Assembly (NCBI RefSeq): GCF_003287935.1 | Contig: NZ_CP030287.1 | Span: forward strand, 4,864,267-4,928,266 | DNA from: Streptomyces sp. ICC1 | GTDB taxonomy: Bacteria; Actinomycetota; Actinomycetes; Streptomycetales; Streptomycetaceae | Length of the DNA: 64,000 nucleotides | Direction of reading: 5' to 3' | Shown: one piece after another, positions 41,779-50,699 of the stretch | Layout: every line of letters starts with the position of its first letter | How positions within the stretch are numbered: position 1 is the first letter of the stretch | Made by a program: the position numbers and the translations under genes | Notes under the pieces: model-generated | The model's database searches: none | Seen by the model: only the letters and a program-made list of their open reading frames with translations | What the model was told of the DNA's origin: nothing

Positions 41779-41841
41779 CAGAGGTCGGCTCGGTCGGCCG
41801 GGTCGGCGGGGAAAGCGGGGTCGGCGGGGTCCGCCGGCCCG

Positions 41842-42324
41842 CTATCCCGCGTCCGCCGCGCGCCTCAGCTCCGCCACGTCCAGCTTCTTCATCCGCAGCA
41901 TGGCGGCGGTGGCCCGGGCGGCGCGCTTGGCGTCCGGGTCGCTGATCAGGTCGATGGCGCCCGGCGGGATGACCTGCCAGGACAGCCCGAACTTGTCCTT
42001 GACCCAGCCGCAGGCGGATTCCTGGCCGCCGTCACCCGTCAGCGCGGCGTAGTAGTAGTCCGCCTCCGCCTCGTCGGCGCAGTGGATCTGGAAGGAGACG
42101 GCCTCGGTGAAGGGGAACTGCGGGCCGCCGTTGAGGCCGACGAACTTCTGTCCGTTGACCTCGAACTCGACGACCAGCACCTCGCCCTCCGGGCCGGGGC
42201 CCGCCTCGGTGTAGCGGCCGACGCGGCCCACCTTGCCGTCCTTGAAGACCGACAGGTAGTAGTCGGCGGCGGCCTCCGCCTGACCGTCGAACCACAGACA
42301 CGTGGTGAAACCGTTGTTCGCCAT
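41842..42324 (-). CDS. VOC family protein (PhnB-like)
   Basis: ATG 42324 follows CCGGAGG. The 160-residue protein opens GFTTCLWFDGQAEAAADYYL, then VFKDGKVGRVGRYTEAGPGP, and later CGWVKDKFGLSWQVIPPG, the hallmark of PhnB-like 3-demethylubiquinone-methyltransferase-like VOC proteins. A C-terminal helix (RATAAMLRMKKLDVAELRRA) is typical of the group. Function is unproven; members have been linked to small-molecule binding. Confidence 0.9.
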   Translation of the reverse strand: MANNGFTTCLWFDGQAEAAADYYLSVFKDGKVGRVGRYTEAGPGPEGEVLVVEFEVNGQKFVGLNGGPQFPFTEAVSFQIHCADEAEADYYYAALTGDGGQESACGWVKDKFGLSWQVIPPGAIDLISDPDAKRAARATAAMLRMKKLDVAELRRAADAG

Positions 42325-42383
42325 GACTGCCTCCGGAGTGCGTGCGTACGTACGTGCGGGACACCGTCCCGTACATACAGACC

Positions 42384-42420
42384 GGTCCCGGCCCCGAAAC
42401 TCATCGGCGGGGCCGGGACC
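42384..42420. terminator. terminator after the teichoic-acid-type polymerase gene
   Basis: GGTCCCGGCCCCG and CGGGGCCGGGACC form a perfect 13-bp stem with an 11-base loop, 35 bases beyond the stop of the minus-strand gene at 42455. Confidence 0.75.
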
Positions 42421-42454
42421 TGTCCGCGTCCGTCGCGGATCGCACTCCTGTGGG

Positions 42455-45400
42455 CTACGCCCCGAGCATGCGGTCGACGATGCGCTCGGCGGCGTGGCCG
42501 TCGTCCAGGTCGCAGAACTCCTCGCGGAACTGCGTCCGCGCCCGCGCGTACTCCTCGCCCAGCGCGTCCGCGTTCCGCACGGCCTCGATCAGGCTCGCCG
42601 AGTCCGCGAGCAGCGGGCCCGGGGCCTTCTTCTCCAGGTCGAAGGTGAATCCGCGCAGCGTGTCCCGGTAGTGCTCGAGGTCGTACGTGAAGAGCAGGAT
42701 CGGCCGGTCGGTGTGCACGAAGTCGAAGATCGCGGAGGAGTAGTCCGAGATCAGGACGTCGGCGACGAGCAGCAGGTCGGTCGGGTCGGGCCAGCGCGAC
42801 ACGTCCTTGACGAAGCCGTCGCGGACGCCGTCGCGGACCTGCTCGGTGACCTTGTGGTGGCCGCGGACGAGCAGGACGTGGTCCTCGCCGAGCTCGCGGC
42901 GGGCTGCGTCGAGGTCGATCCGCAGGTCGAGCCGGTAGCCGGAGGTGACCGACCAGCCCAGGCGGTTCTCCCGCCAGGTGGGCATGTACAGGACGACCTT
43001 CTTGCCCTCCGGCAGGCCGAGGCGCGAGCGGATCTCCGCGATCCGCTCGGGGTCGGGCCGCAGCAGCGCGTCGGTGCGCGGGCTGCCGGACTCGATGACC
43101 TCGCCCTCGTAGCCGAGCGCCCGCTTGAGGACCGGCGTGGCGTACGAACCCGGGGAGGCGAGCAGCGACCACTGGGCGCTGTCGTGCTCCAGCGCCTCCA
43201 GCACCTCGGGGCTGGTGTAGTAGTCGTGCATGAAGTCGTGGCCGATCTGCTTCAGCGGCGTACCGTGCCACGTCTGCACGACCGTCTGGCCGGGGCGGCG
43301 CCGGAAGGCGAGCGGAACGCTGTCGTTGACCACGTAGTAGCGGGCCCGCGCGAGCACGTCCCACGATTCGAGGCTGTCGTACTGGACCGCGCGGGCGGTC
43401 GCCGGGACCTCGGTGTGGCCGTCGCGCACCAGCCAGACGTGGTCCAGCTTCTCGCCGCGGCGCACCAGCTCCTCGTGGATGGCGCGGGGCGAGTCGCCGG
43501 CGCCGAGGCCGCGGAAGGAGTCGTAGACCACGAGGTCCTTGACCGGAAGGGCGCTCTGCGCCGGGTACGTCACGTCGCGCGCGACCCGCTGCGCGTAGCG
43601 CGAGCGGTCGTGCGGGCTGATCAGCGGGTCGGCGATCAGTGCCAGGCGGTCGTAGAAGCGGGCCTCGACCCGCATCCGGCGGCCCCGCGCCGTGATGGCG
43701 TGCGGTCCGGAGTGCAGGGCGGTGGGGGCGAACTGCAGCGGGGCGCCGCGGTCGACGCCGAGCAGGCCGGCCGTGACCCCGCCCTGGGAGACCGGGCGCA
43801 TCGTGGGCCACCAGCGGCCCATCGGCAGCGGGGTGAGGCCGGCGTACTCCTCGGGGAGGACGGGCTCGAAGGTGGCCTCGAAGCGGTCGCCGTCGCGGGT
43901 GACCGGGTAGCTGTACTCGGCTCCGTAGGAGTCGTGCAGGACCAGCTCGTGCGGCTCGTCGGTGGGGGCGACGAACCGGCCCCGGAGCGTCAGGGTGCCG
44001 TCCTCGACCTCGACGGTGTCGACGAGCGGCGGGGAGGGCTGCGCGGAGAGGGTGAGGTGTCCGGTGTTGCCGCGCTTGGCGAACAGGGTGCGGCCGGCGT
44101 CGCCGGGCAGCGGGACGACCAGGCCGGCGAACCCGGCGCGCTCGTCGTGCGCGAGGCGGTGGTCGGTGCCGTCGGCGCCGGTCACGGACAGGCTCCACGG
44201 CTCGGGGGTCCACTCGCCGGGCTCGCACGGGGCGTCCGGGACGGCGGCCAGGTCGGCCAGCGGGACGCGCGCGGTGAAGGGGATCCGGCCGCCGGAGGCG
44301 GCGGCGGTCTCCAGCGGGAAGGTGAGCACGGTTCCCGTGGAGACGTGCTCCGCGCGCAGGGTGGCGCCGGCGCCGATCTCGGCGGCGAGCTCGCCCGCCA
44401 GCTCGACGGCGTCGTCGCCGGCCGGGCGGACGTCCAGGGCCCGGGCGCGGACGATCTCGACCTGGATGGTCAGGGCGCCGTTGGTGTTCGGCACGACGCG
44501 CACGTCCGGGGCGACCCAGTGCGCGGGCGGGTTCTGCCCGCTGTCGTGCTCACCGCCGCGGAGCCGGGCGCGGTGCAGGCCGCCGGCGCCGGTGACGGCC
44601 ACGGAGGTGCTCCATATGCCCTCGTTCCACTTGCCGCCGGTCTGGAAGACCGTGGGGTCGACGACGGCGGTGAAGCCGGCCCAGTCGGCGTGGCGCAGGG
44701 CGAGGTGCGGGGCGTTGACGGTGGCCATCGGGGAGGCGACCGTGCGGGTGCCGACGACGGTGCGGCGGCGCTTGCCGCTCTCGCGGAAGATCAGCACCTT
44801 GCGCGAGCCGAGGCGGCTCTCGGCGCCCAGGTGTCCGGGCAGCGCGTAGCCGCGCAGCAGCAGCTTGCCGTCGGTCCAGAGGGCCTGCTCCAGGCGGCTG
44901 ACGACGCGGCGCTCGCGCGGTCCGAGGGTGAGGACCTTGGCGGGTACGGGCGCCTTGAGGAAGGGGTAGTCCGCCTGCGGGCGGGCCAGTCCCTTGGCGG
45001 GCACGCTGTAGGTGAAGTCGCGCTGGTGGCGGAGGAGCTCGATGAACTCCTCGATCCGGCCCTCCCCCGCGAGGTAGGCCTTGAGCCGGTCGGCGACGGT
45101 GAGGTCGGACCAGGGTGCGGTGCCGATCTCGCGGACGAGACCGCCGACCTCCTTGGTGAAGGCCGCGCGGAAGTCGGGGCCGGCCTCGGCGACGTACTTG
45201 TAGATGAGCGGGAGTTCCTCGCTCAGCACGTTGCGGTCGTAGTCGCGCAGGTAGCGCTCGTACGTGGCGCCCTGCTTGGCCGCCAGCGCCTCGCGGACCA
45301 GGCGTACGGAGGCCACCCGGTCGATGACGGAGACGGGGTCGGTGGAGCGCTGGGTGATGGACCGCTCGCCGGTCTCGCGCACGCGCCAGTGGTAGACGCA

Positions 45401-46012
45401 GTCGGCGATGATGTCGACGCTGGAGGCGAAGTAGTGCGCGGGGATGCTGACGGGGGCGTCTTCGTAGAGGATGCCCTCCGGGTACTGGAAGCCGTGCTCG
45501 TCCCAGAAGGTGCGCCGGTAGACCTTGTTCCACGCGGTGCGGTCGGTGACCAGCGCCGGGAACTTGGAGATGTGGGTCTTCAGCTTGGTCGTGGCGAACG
45601 CGGCGCGGTGGCCCCAGGACTGCGACATGCCGACGGAGCGGAAGCGCTTGACGTTGCCGGCGGCGAAGTCGGAGCCGGTCTCGTCGAGGGCGTCGATCAG
45701 CTTCTGGTACGCGTACGTGGGCATGGTGTCGTCGCTGTCGACGAAGGCCAGGTACTCGGTGCCCGGGGTGATGTGGCGGGCGCCGACGTTGCGGGCGGCC
45801 CCGAGGCCCGCGTTCTTCTGGAGGACCAGCCGGAAGCGGTCGTCGCGGTCGACGAACGCCTGGGCCAATGCCGCGCTGCCGTCGGTGGAACCGTCGTCGA
45901 CGAGCACTACTTCGAAGTCGTCGAATGTCTGCGCTGCGATGGACTCCAGGCATTCGTCGAGATAGAGCTCGACGTTGTAGACGGGGACGACGATACTCAG
46001 GCGCGGGGGCAT
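42455..46012 (-). CDS. bifunctional glycosyltransferase / CDP-glycerol glycerophosphotransferase
   Basis: The 1185-residue protein joins two enzymes. Residues 1-240 are a GT-A family 2 glycosyltransferase (LSIVVPVYNVELYLDECLES, VLVDDGSTDGSAALA, AFVDSDDTM). Residues about 790-1185 are a TagF-like glycerophosphotransferase (VVYDSFRGLGAGDSPRAI, TVVQTWHGTPLKQIGHDF, VLYMPTWRENR, DVLISDYSSAIFDFVHTDRP). Between them is a beta-rich region of about 400 residues without membrane helices. It should polymerise glycerol- or polyol-phosphate units of a wall teichoic acid at the membrane. Streptomyces carry several such large fusions. The AT-richer upstream region to 46175 probably holds its promoter. Confidence 0.92.
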   Translation of the reverse strand: MPPRLSIVVPVYNVELYLDECLESIAAQTFDDFEVVLVDDGSTDGSAALAQAFVDRDDRFRLVLQKNAGLGAARNVGARHITPGTEYLAFVDSDDTMPTYAYQKLIDALDETGSDFAAGNVKRFRSVGMSQSWGHRAAFATTKLKTHISKFPALVTDRTAWNKVYRRTFWDEHGFQYPEGILYEDAPVSIPAHYFASSVDIIADCVYHWRVRETGERSITQRSTDPVSVIDRVASVRLVREALAAKQGATYERYLRDYDRNVLSEELPLIYKYVAEAGPDFRAAFTKEVGGLVREIGTAPWSDLTVADRLKAYLAGEGRIEEFIELLRHQRDFTYSVPAKGLARPQADYPFLKAPVPAKVLTLGPRERRVVSRLEQALWTDGKLLLRGYALPGHLGAESRLGSRKVLIFRESGKRRRTVVGTRTVASPMATVNAPHLALRHADWAGFTAVVDPTVFQTGGKWNEGIWSTSVAVTGAGGLHRARLRGGEHDSGQNPPAHWVAPDVRVVPNTNGALTIQVEIVRARALDVRPAGDDAVELAGELAAEIGAGATLRAEHVSTGTVLTFPLETAAASGGRIPFTARVPLADLAAVPDAPCEPGEWTPEPWSLSVTGADGTDHRLAHDERAGFAGLVVPLPGDAGRTLFAKRGNTGHLTLSAQPSPPLVDTVEVEDGTLTLRGRFVAPTDEPHELVLHDSYGAEYSYPVTRDGDRFEATFEPVLPEEYAGLTPLPMGRWWPTMRPVSQGGVTAGLLGVDRGAPLQFAPTALHSGPHAITARGRRMRVEARFYDRLALIADPLISPHDRSRYAQRVARDVTYPAQSALPVKDLVVYDSFRGLGAGDSPRAIHEELVRRGEKLDHVWLVRDGHTEVPATARAVQYDSLESWDVLARARYYVVNDSVPLAFRRRPGQTVVQTWHGTPLKQIGHDFMHDYYTSPEVLEALEHDSAQWSLLASPGSYATPVLKRALGYEGEVIESGSPRTDALLRPDPERIAEIRSRLGLPEGKKVVLYMPTWRENRLGWSVTSGYRLDLRIDLDAARRELGEDHVLLVRGHHKVTEQVRDGVRDGFVKDVSRWPDPTDLLLVADVLISDYSSAIFDFVHTDRPILLFTYDLEHYRDTLRGFTFDLEKKAPGPLLADSASLIEAVRNADALGEEYARARTQFREEFCDLDDGHAAERIVDRMLGA

Positions 46013-46175
46013 GGGTGGCGAATTCTCCAGCGTATTTACATTGTGATGATCAGCTGATTACAGCATCCTACTCTGTAACGAGATGATAAAATCCGGTCGT
46101 ATCGGACATATGGAAGAAGCCGCCGGGGCGGACGGCAATGAGTTCAGCCGTCCGCCACCTCGCCGTCATCGGGGG

Positions 46176-46550
46176 TCACACTTCCAGTTCCGTCTCGATC
46201 TTCTTCAGCTGGTGCCGGGCCATCGCGAGGTTCGCGCGCCCCTTGTCGAGCGCCAGGTAGAGGAAGAGGCCCGAGGAGCCCCGGCCCCTCATGAGCCGGA
46301 TCAGGTGGTACTGCGTTCCGAGGGTGATGAGGATGTCCTCGATCTCGTCCTTCAGCCCGAGCAGCTCCATGGTGCGCACCTTGGAGCGCACCACGTCGGT
46401 GTTGCCCGCGGCGGCGACCGCGAGGTCGAGGTCCTTGCCGCCGCCGACGGTGCCCAGCGCCATGCCGCTGCCGTAGTCGACCAGGGCGACGCCGAGCACG
46501 CCGTCGATGGTGGTGGCGGCTTCCTTGAGTGCGGCTTCCACAGTGGCCAT
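46176..46550 (-). CDS. roadblock/LC7-like protein D
   Basis: ATG 46550 follows AGGAG. The 124-residue protein has a profilin-like roadblock pattern: [40 protein letters not shown], then [20 protein letters not shown] and [20 protein letters not shown]. Roadblock proteins regulate small GTPases or assemble signalling complexes. It resembles the gene at 47922 in layout (V-D-x-G/S-S-G-x-ALGT, then Y-H-x-x-R). It is the last of a run of four minus-strand genes. No GTPase gene is adjacent. Confidence 0.75.
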   Translation of the reverse strand: MATVEAALKEAATTIDGVLGVALVDYGSGMALGTVGGGKDLDLAVAAAGNTDVVRSKVRTMELLGLKDEIEDILITLGTQYHLIRLMRGRGSSGLFLYLALDKGRANLAMARHQLKKIETELEV

Positions 46551-46660
46551 GGGTGTCTCCTCTTTCGTTCGGGTGTCGTGTCGGGTGTCGTGGATTTCGG
46601 TCGGTGCGTACGTGGCGTACGTATCGGACGCCACGTTCGCGGCGGACGTACGCGGCCCGG

Positions 46661-47077
46661 CTACGTGATGGTGCCGAGGCCCCGTCGGCCGAGGCTGCGG
46701 TCGATCAGCTCCGCTATGCGCAGGCTGGAGCGCCGGGCTTCGAGGTGGAGCCGGCCGACGTTGACGCGCGGCTCGGCGATCAGGGTCAGGACCGCGGCCT
46801 CGCCCGCCGCGTAGGTGGCGACGTAGCCGTCCTCGCCGCGCACGAGGAGCTCGCGGAAGGCGCCCTGGCCGGTGCAGTCGCTGAGCCGCTGGGCCACCCC
46901 GAGGGCGGCCGCCGTCAGCGCGGCGACGGACTCGGCTTCGGTGGCGGCGCTGTCGTGGGCCAGGACCAGGCCGTCGGCGCTGGCGGCGAGGGCGCCGGTG
47001 AGCTGGGGGACGCGGGCCCGCAGCCGCGCCAGCTCGGCGAGTATCTCGGCCTCCGCTTCGGCGGGCACCGTGCTCAT
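46661..47077 (-). CDS. roadblock/LC7 domain protein C
   Basis: The start ATG 47077 follows GGGAGG. The 138-residue protein has the classic roadblock core: [40 protein letters not shown], and [20 protein letters not shown], ending in an extended helix. The N-terminal helix ([19 protein letters not shown]) may mediate dimerisation. It lies 72 bases after the DUF4388-like gene and 110 bases before gene D, all in one direction. Confidence 0.82.
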   Translation of the reverse strand: MSTVPAEAEAEILAELARLRARVPQLTGALAASADGLVLAHDSAATEAESVAALTAAALGVAQRLSDCTGQGAFRELLVRGEDGYVATYAAGEAAVLTLIAEPRVNVGRLHLEARRSSLRIAELIDRSLGRRGLGTIT

Positions 47078-47148
47078 GTCGGCCTTCCTCCCTTCGGGCT
47101 GCCTCCGCTCGGAGCGGTCGCCGCGCTGGGCCGGTCGCAGCGGGAGCC

Positions 47149-47925
47149 TCACAGGCTTGCCTCCAGTGCGTCGCGTAACCGGCGCAGCAACGCCACGTCC
47201 GGGGACTGCGCCTGCGTCATCCAGTCGGGCAGGGGTGTTTCGGGAGCGGCGGCCGGGGCCGCCGACGCGTACGGGGTCTCGACCAGTCCGGCCGCCGCCA
47301 GGCGCCGTACGTCGAGCAGGGTGTGGAAGGCCGGCCGGCCCAGCACCCAGGCCAGGTCCGCCGGTGTCCGTACGCCGTCCGCCCGGTCCAGCAGGATCCG
47401 CTGCCGGGCGGTGACGGTCTGGCCGGGGGCGGCGGCCCGGGGCACGACCGGGGAGGTGTCCAGCAGCGGGTAGGGCCAGACCGCGTCGAGCAGCTCCCGG
47501 CGGCGCCGGGTCTCCCGCTCGACGGCGGCGGCCGGAACGGAGCGGACGGAGCCGATCCAGTGCGTGGCGCCGCGGCGGAAGCGGGAGGGGCCGCTGCCCG
47601 GGGAGAGGGCGAAGAAGGCGGCGTCGAATATCGCGGCGAGGTGGCAGATCTCCAGCTCTCCGCCGGCCATGCCGCCGCTGTCGACGAGGAAGCGGGCGAC
47701 CTGGCGGCGGGCGCCGGCCTGGTTGACGGCGTCGGTCCAGCGCTCGGGGGTGAGGCCGCCGCCGGTGGTGAGCAGGACGTCGAGCCCGGGGGTGGCCGGG
47801 CTCTCGGCGTGGACGACGCGGCCGTCCTCCAGGAAGAGGGTGCCGCGCTCGCGCAGCAGTGCGCCGGTGGCGCGCTCCGCGGCGAGCCGGGTGAGCAGGG
47901 GCGAGACGGCAACCGTGGCGTTCAC
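47149..47925 (-). CDS. DUF4388-like regulatory protein
   Basis: GTG 47925 overlaps the stop of the preceding gene, giving 258 residues. The N-terminal part reads [38 protein letters not shown], the DUF4388/PATAN pattern (short sheet with G-x-L-x-L and G-x-I/V-x-x-A). The middle contains [22 protein letters not shown]-terminal winged-helix-like region ([37 protein letters not shown]) follows. Such proteins act in gliding, two-component or GTPase signalling. It is sandwiched between roadblock-like genes. Confidence 0.7.
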   Translation of the reverse strand: MNATVAVSPLLTRLAAERATGALLRERGTLFLEDGRVVHAESPATPGLDVLLTTGGGLTPERWTDAVNQAGARRQVARFLVDSGGMAGGELEICHLAAIFDAAFFALSPGSGPSRFRRGATHWIGSVRSVPAAAVERETRRRRELLDAVWPYPLLDTSPVVPRAAAPGQTVTARQRILLDRADGVRTPADLAWVLGRPAFHTLLDVRRLAAAGLVETPYASAAPAAAPETPLPDWMTQAQSPDVALLRRLRDALEASL

Positions 47926-48320
47926 TTGAGCACCAGCCCCTCGGCCAGGGCCCTGAGTCTGTGCCGGGCGAGGGCGAGGTTGCCTTCGGCCCGGTCGAGC
48001 CACAGGTGCAGGAAGACGCTGCTGTCGAAGCTGGTCTCGACGAAGCGGAGCACGTGGTAGCCGGTCCGGGTGGTGACGATCAGGTCCTCGACGGGCGGTC
48101 CGGCGGCCTCGCCCGCGCCGGGTTCCGCCAGGGCGAAGGACTCGTACTCGGCGGCCGCCCTCGCCAGCTCGGCGGTCTCGGCGGCGGTGGTCTCGTGGTC
48201 CCCCACCGGTGAGTCCCCTGCGGTGCCGAGGGCCAGTCCGCTGCTCCAGTCGACCAGCGCGGCCCCCCTCGCACCAGGCAGGGCCATGGCTTCGAGCAGG
48301 CATTCGTCGATCCCGGGCAC
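47922..48320 (-). CDS. roadblock-like protein A
   Basis: GTG 48320 follows GGGAGGGGAGC. The 132-residue protein reads GARGAALVDWSSGLALGTAG, then TAELARAAAEYESFALAEPG, LIVTTRTGYHVLRFVETSFD, and FLHLWLDRAEGNLALARHRL. This parallels protein D closely in order of elements and in the LALARHRL ending (D: LAMARHQL). Its stop overlaps the start of the DUF4388-like gene, so the two are translationally coupled. It is the first gene of the run. Confidence 0.75.
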   Translation of the reverse strand: MPGIDECLLEAMALPGARGAALVDWSSGLALGTAGDSPVGDHETTAAETAELARAAAEYESFALAEPGAGEAAGPPVEDLIVTTRTGYHVLRFVETSFDSSVFLHLWLDRAEGNLALARHRLRALAEGLVLK

Positions 48321-48530
48321 GCGGGCTCCCCTCCCGGCCGGACCGTACGTGGTGCACGGTCGTACGGCGCGACAGGAGGGAACTTACTCAACTTCCACAG
48401 TGCGGAAGGGGGTTCTGGCATTTTCCGCTGGAACATGCGCGGTAGCACGTGACAGCTTGGCCGGAACCCATCGGAATTTGATCATTGCCGGTAAATCACC
48501 CGCCCCACACGGGCCGCACCGCCCCCCAAT

Positions 48531-48806
48531 TCACGAGGCGAGCGGCAGCGGCAGATCGTCCGCGAGCCGGAAAGTGCCGCCCTCGCGCCGTACGTAGCCC
48601 TCGTGGCTGAGGGTGCGCAGCAGGTGGTAGACGGTGGGCAGCGGAATGCCGGTGACGCGCGCGAGCCGCTTGGCGGTCGCACCGCCCTCCGCGTTCATCG
48701 CCTCCACGAGGCGCAGCGCCCGCTGCACGGAACCGATGAGGGTGGGTGCGGCGGCGGTTGCGGTACTGCTGTCCGAACTGTCCTTCTGGCTGCGGTCGGT
48801 GCCCAT
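48531..48806 (-). CDS. IclR-type winged-helix protein without effector domain
   Basis: ATG 48806 follows CAGGGGG. The 91-residue protein consists of the IclR DNA-binding domain: LIGSVQRALRLVEAMNAEGG, ATAKRLARVTGIPLPTVYHL, LRTLSHEGYVRREGGTFRLA, then stops at DDLPLPLAS. The ligand-binding C-terminal domain of IclR proteins is missing. It could be a stand-alone regulator or a shortened gene; the sharp, well-formed end favours the former. It lies 210 bases upstream of the roadblock run and may control it. Confidence 0.8.
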   Translation of the reverse strand: MGTDRSQKDSSDSSTATAAAPTLIGSVQRALRLVEAMNAEGGATAKRLARVTGIPLPTVYHLLRTLSHEGYVRREGGTFRLADDLPLPLAS

Positions 48807-48927
48807 GAGTGGTCCCCCTGCTCCGGTACGAGGCCTGGCAATCCCATCAAAGTCCCTCACCGGCCGCAAAACCAGCGGACGCGCGTAAACCTGAGCATAA
48901 GATCAACAACTGCCGTGGAGCCGGGCC

Positions 48928-49575
48928 CTACTGCGTGCAGGTCACGAAGGCCGGGAGCGGGGTCTCCTCGACGAGGCGGCGCGGGAGGGACAGGGCGAAC
49001 CGGTGCTCCAGGACGGAGAGGGTGAGGCGGTCGCGCTCCCCGGACGGCTCCTCCTCGGGGCGGGCGTAGCAGCCGTCCGGGGTGAGGATCTTGGCCGCGA
49101 CCAGCTCCGGCAGGAGGAAGTCGGGCCGGTGCCCGCCGCGCCAGAACTCCTCCCCCAGCCCGAAGCAGCAGACCAGCTCGCCGTCGCGGGCGTACGCGAA
49201 CTGCTTGGGCGGATGGTCCGGCTGCGGGTCGAGGTGAACCGCCTCGACGCCGCCGAGGGAGATCTCGGCGAGGCGCTGCGCCCCGGCCGGCATGCCGTGC
49301 TCCACGGCGAAGGACCAGCCGCCCCAGCTGCCGACCCGCGCCACCCCGTCGCCGTCCACGGTCTCGGTGACCATGCTCCACGCGTCGATGGCGCCCAGCG
49401 GCCCCGGGTGGAGGCCGGGCAGCGCGCCCAGCCGTGACGCCAGCTCCTCGGGGCCGATGCCCCGGGCGAAGGTCAGGCTGACGTACCAGGCGTCCCAGTC
49501 CGCCAGCCACTGGATCCCGGCGTCGCCGCCCGTGCCACCGCCCGCGTTCCCGCCGCTGCCGGTGATGTCCGTCAT
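48928..49575 (-). CDS. hypothetical protein (DUF6461-like)
   Basis: ATG 49575 follows GGAG. The 215-residue protein reads IQWLADWDAWYVSLTFARGI, GPEELASRLG, later GSWGGWSFAVEHGMPAGAQR and a C-terminal helix with RLVEETPLPAFVTC. Trp-rich strands and the layout recall Streptomyces proteins I know as DUF6461. No catalytic motif, signal peptide or membrane segment is evident. The frame is open far upstream only through GC bias. It follows the TetR gene on the same strand by 53 bases and may be co-transcribed. Confidence 0.72.
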   Translation of the reverse strand: MTDITGSGGNAGGGTGGDAGIQWLADWDAWYVSLTFARGIGPEELASRLGALPGLHPGPLGAIDAWSMVTETVDGDGVARVGSWGGWSFAVEHGMPAGAQRLAEISLGGVEAVHLDPQPDHPPKQFAYARDGELVCCFGLGEEFWRGGHRPDFLLPELVAAKILTPDGCYARPEEEPSGERDRLTLSVLEHRFALSLPRRLVEETPLPAFVTCTQ

Positions 49576-49628
49576 CTCCACGGTGCCCTCCCGCGCTTCG
49601 TGCCGGTGCTCCCCCACGGGCACGATAG

Positions 49629-50192
49629 TCAGTCGGCGGGGCGCTCCGGGAGGAGGCGCTCGACCATCGCTTCGATGAGCCCCTCCACCGGATGGGGATC
49701 CAGCAGCCCGGGCGCGGTCAGGTCGTCCACGATCAGGCCGAGCATGGCCAGGTACATCAGGACCACTCCCTGCCGGTCCCCCGGCAGACCGGCCTCCAGG
49801 TGCCAGGCGATGTTCGCCTCCAGCTCGGCGCCCTGGAATCCGGCCAGCTCGCTCTGGAGCTCGGGCCGCCGGGTGGCTTCGAGCCGCAGTTCCAGCATCG
49901 CGGTGTGGACGCTGCGCTCGCGGCGCATGCGCTCGAGGAGCCGCAGGAGGAGCACCTTCGTGTCGAAGGGGCCGGCCAGGTCCTCGGGGCCGGGGGTCAG
50001 CCGCACCCGGGTGCGGTGCAGGATCTGCACGAGCAGCTGGGCCCGGTTGGCGAAGTAGTTGGAGGAGGTGCCGGTCGGGACCCCGGCCTCCGCGTCCACC
50101 GCGCGCAGGGTCAGCCCCCGGGAGCCCTCGCGGGCGAGGACTTCGATGGCGGCGTCGAGCAGCGCGGCGCGGCGCTCCGGGTTCTGGCGCAT
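49629..50192 (-). CDS. TetR family transcriptional regulator
   Basis: ATG 50192 gives 187 residues. The N-terminal TetR helix-turn-helix is clear: RRAALLDAAIEVLAREGSRG, LTLRAVDAEAGVPTGTSSNY, FANRAQLLVQILH. The C-terminal ligand domain includes HTAMLELRLEATRRPELQSE and a dimer helix ending VERLLPERPAD. An 18-base palindrome at 50392 and a five-copy tandem repeat lie upstream. Target genes unknown; the DUF6461-like gene downstream is one candidate. Confidence 0.9.
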   Translation of the reverse strand: MRQNPERRAALLDAAIEVLAREGSRGLTLRAVDAEAGVPTGTSSNYFANRAQLLVQILHRTRVRLTPGPEDLAGPFDTKVLLLRLLERMRRERSVHTAMLELRLEATRRPELQSELAGFQGAELEANIAWHLEAGLPGDRQGVVLMYLAMLGLIVDDLTAPGLLDPHPVEGLIEAMVERLLPERPAD

Positions 50193-50266
50193 GGGCGGAT
50201 CCCTGACGGTGTGGACGCGGGGCCGTGCCGAGCGGCACGAGGCGAGTCGTGCGGGGTGCGCGGCAC

Positions 50267-50336
50267 GGGGTGAGCGGTGCGGGGTGAGCGGTGCGGGGTG
50301 AGCGGTGCGGGGTGAGCGGTGCGGGGTGAGCGGTGC
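50267..50336. repeat. five tandem copies of a 14-base unit
   Basis: The unit GGGGTGAGCGGTGC is repeated five times without a mismatch. It lies 75 bases upstream of the TetR start codon and is not protein coding in any convincing frame. Confidence 0.85.
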
Positions 50337-50391
50337 GGTGGCGCGCCGGTGCGTTCGGCATCCACGGACCGCTGCTATGACCACCGCATAT

Positions 50392-50409
50392 GCACTGCAC
50401 GTGCAGTGC
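50392..50409. promoter_or_regulatory. candidate TetR operator, perfect 18-base palindrome
   Basis: GCACTGCAC/GTGCAGTGC is a perfect palindrome upstream of the TetR gene. A preceding GCATAT could be part of a promoter. Length and symmetry suit a TetR-family dimer. Confidence 0.5.
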
Positions 50410-50522
50410 TCCGGACACGCTAGCGGACACGGCGGTGTCCGGGCCCTCCCCACCGCCCGAGCGGCAGGGGGGTACAGAAGACCAGCCGGTGGTGCCCATT
50501 CGGGTAGGAGGTATCGTCAGGA

Positions 50523-50564
50523 GGGGGGGGGGTGGGGGGGGGGGTGATTGATCCTCGGGGGGGG
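50523..50564. repeat. long G homopolymer runs
   Basis: G10-T-G11 (50523-50544) and a separate G8 run (50557-50564) lie in the intergenic region between the TetR gene and the roadblock gene of the conservon. Runs of this length can fold as G-quadruplexes and are error-prone in sequencing. Confidence 0.8.
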
Positions 50565-50699
50565 ACAGGAGTGGTCGGCGTGCCGGCTGGCGGGGCGGCG
50601 GGTGGGGGGACGGTATGACGGCCTGGCGGGGGTACTGGGTTCCGGGGCGGGTGCCCCGGGCTCCCGGCCGGAAGTACCGTCCGGCCGGGAGGTGTGCAG

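Noticed and set aside
42302..46057. A 1251-codon plus-strand frame opposite the teichoic-acid polymerase gene
   Set aside because: It mirrors the clear bifunctional enzyme on the other strand; the translation is compositionally biased and has no recognisable fold.
50267..50336. A CRISPR array
   Set aside because: The 14-base units are directly adjacent with no spacers and no cas genes are present.
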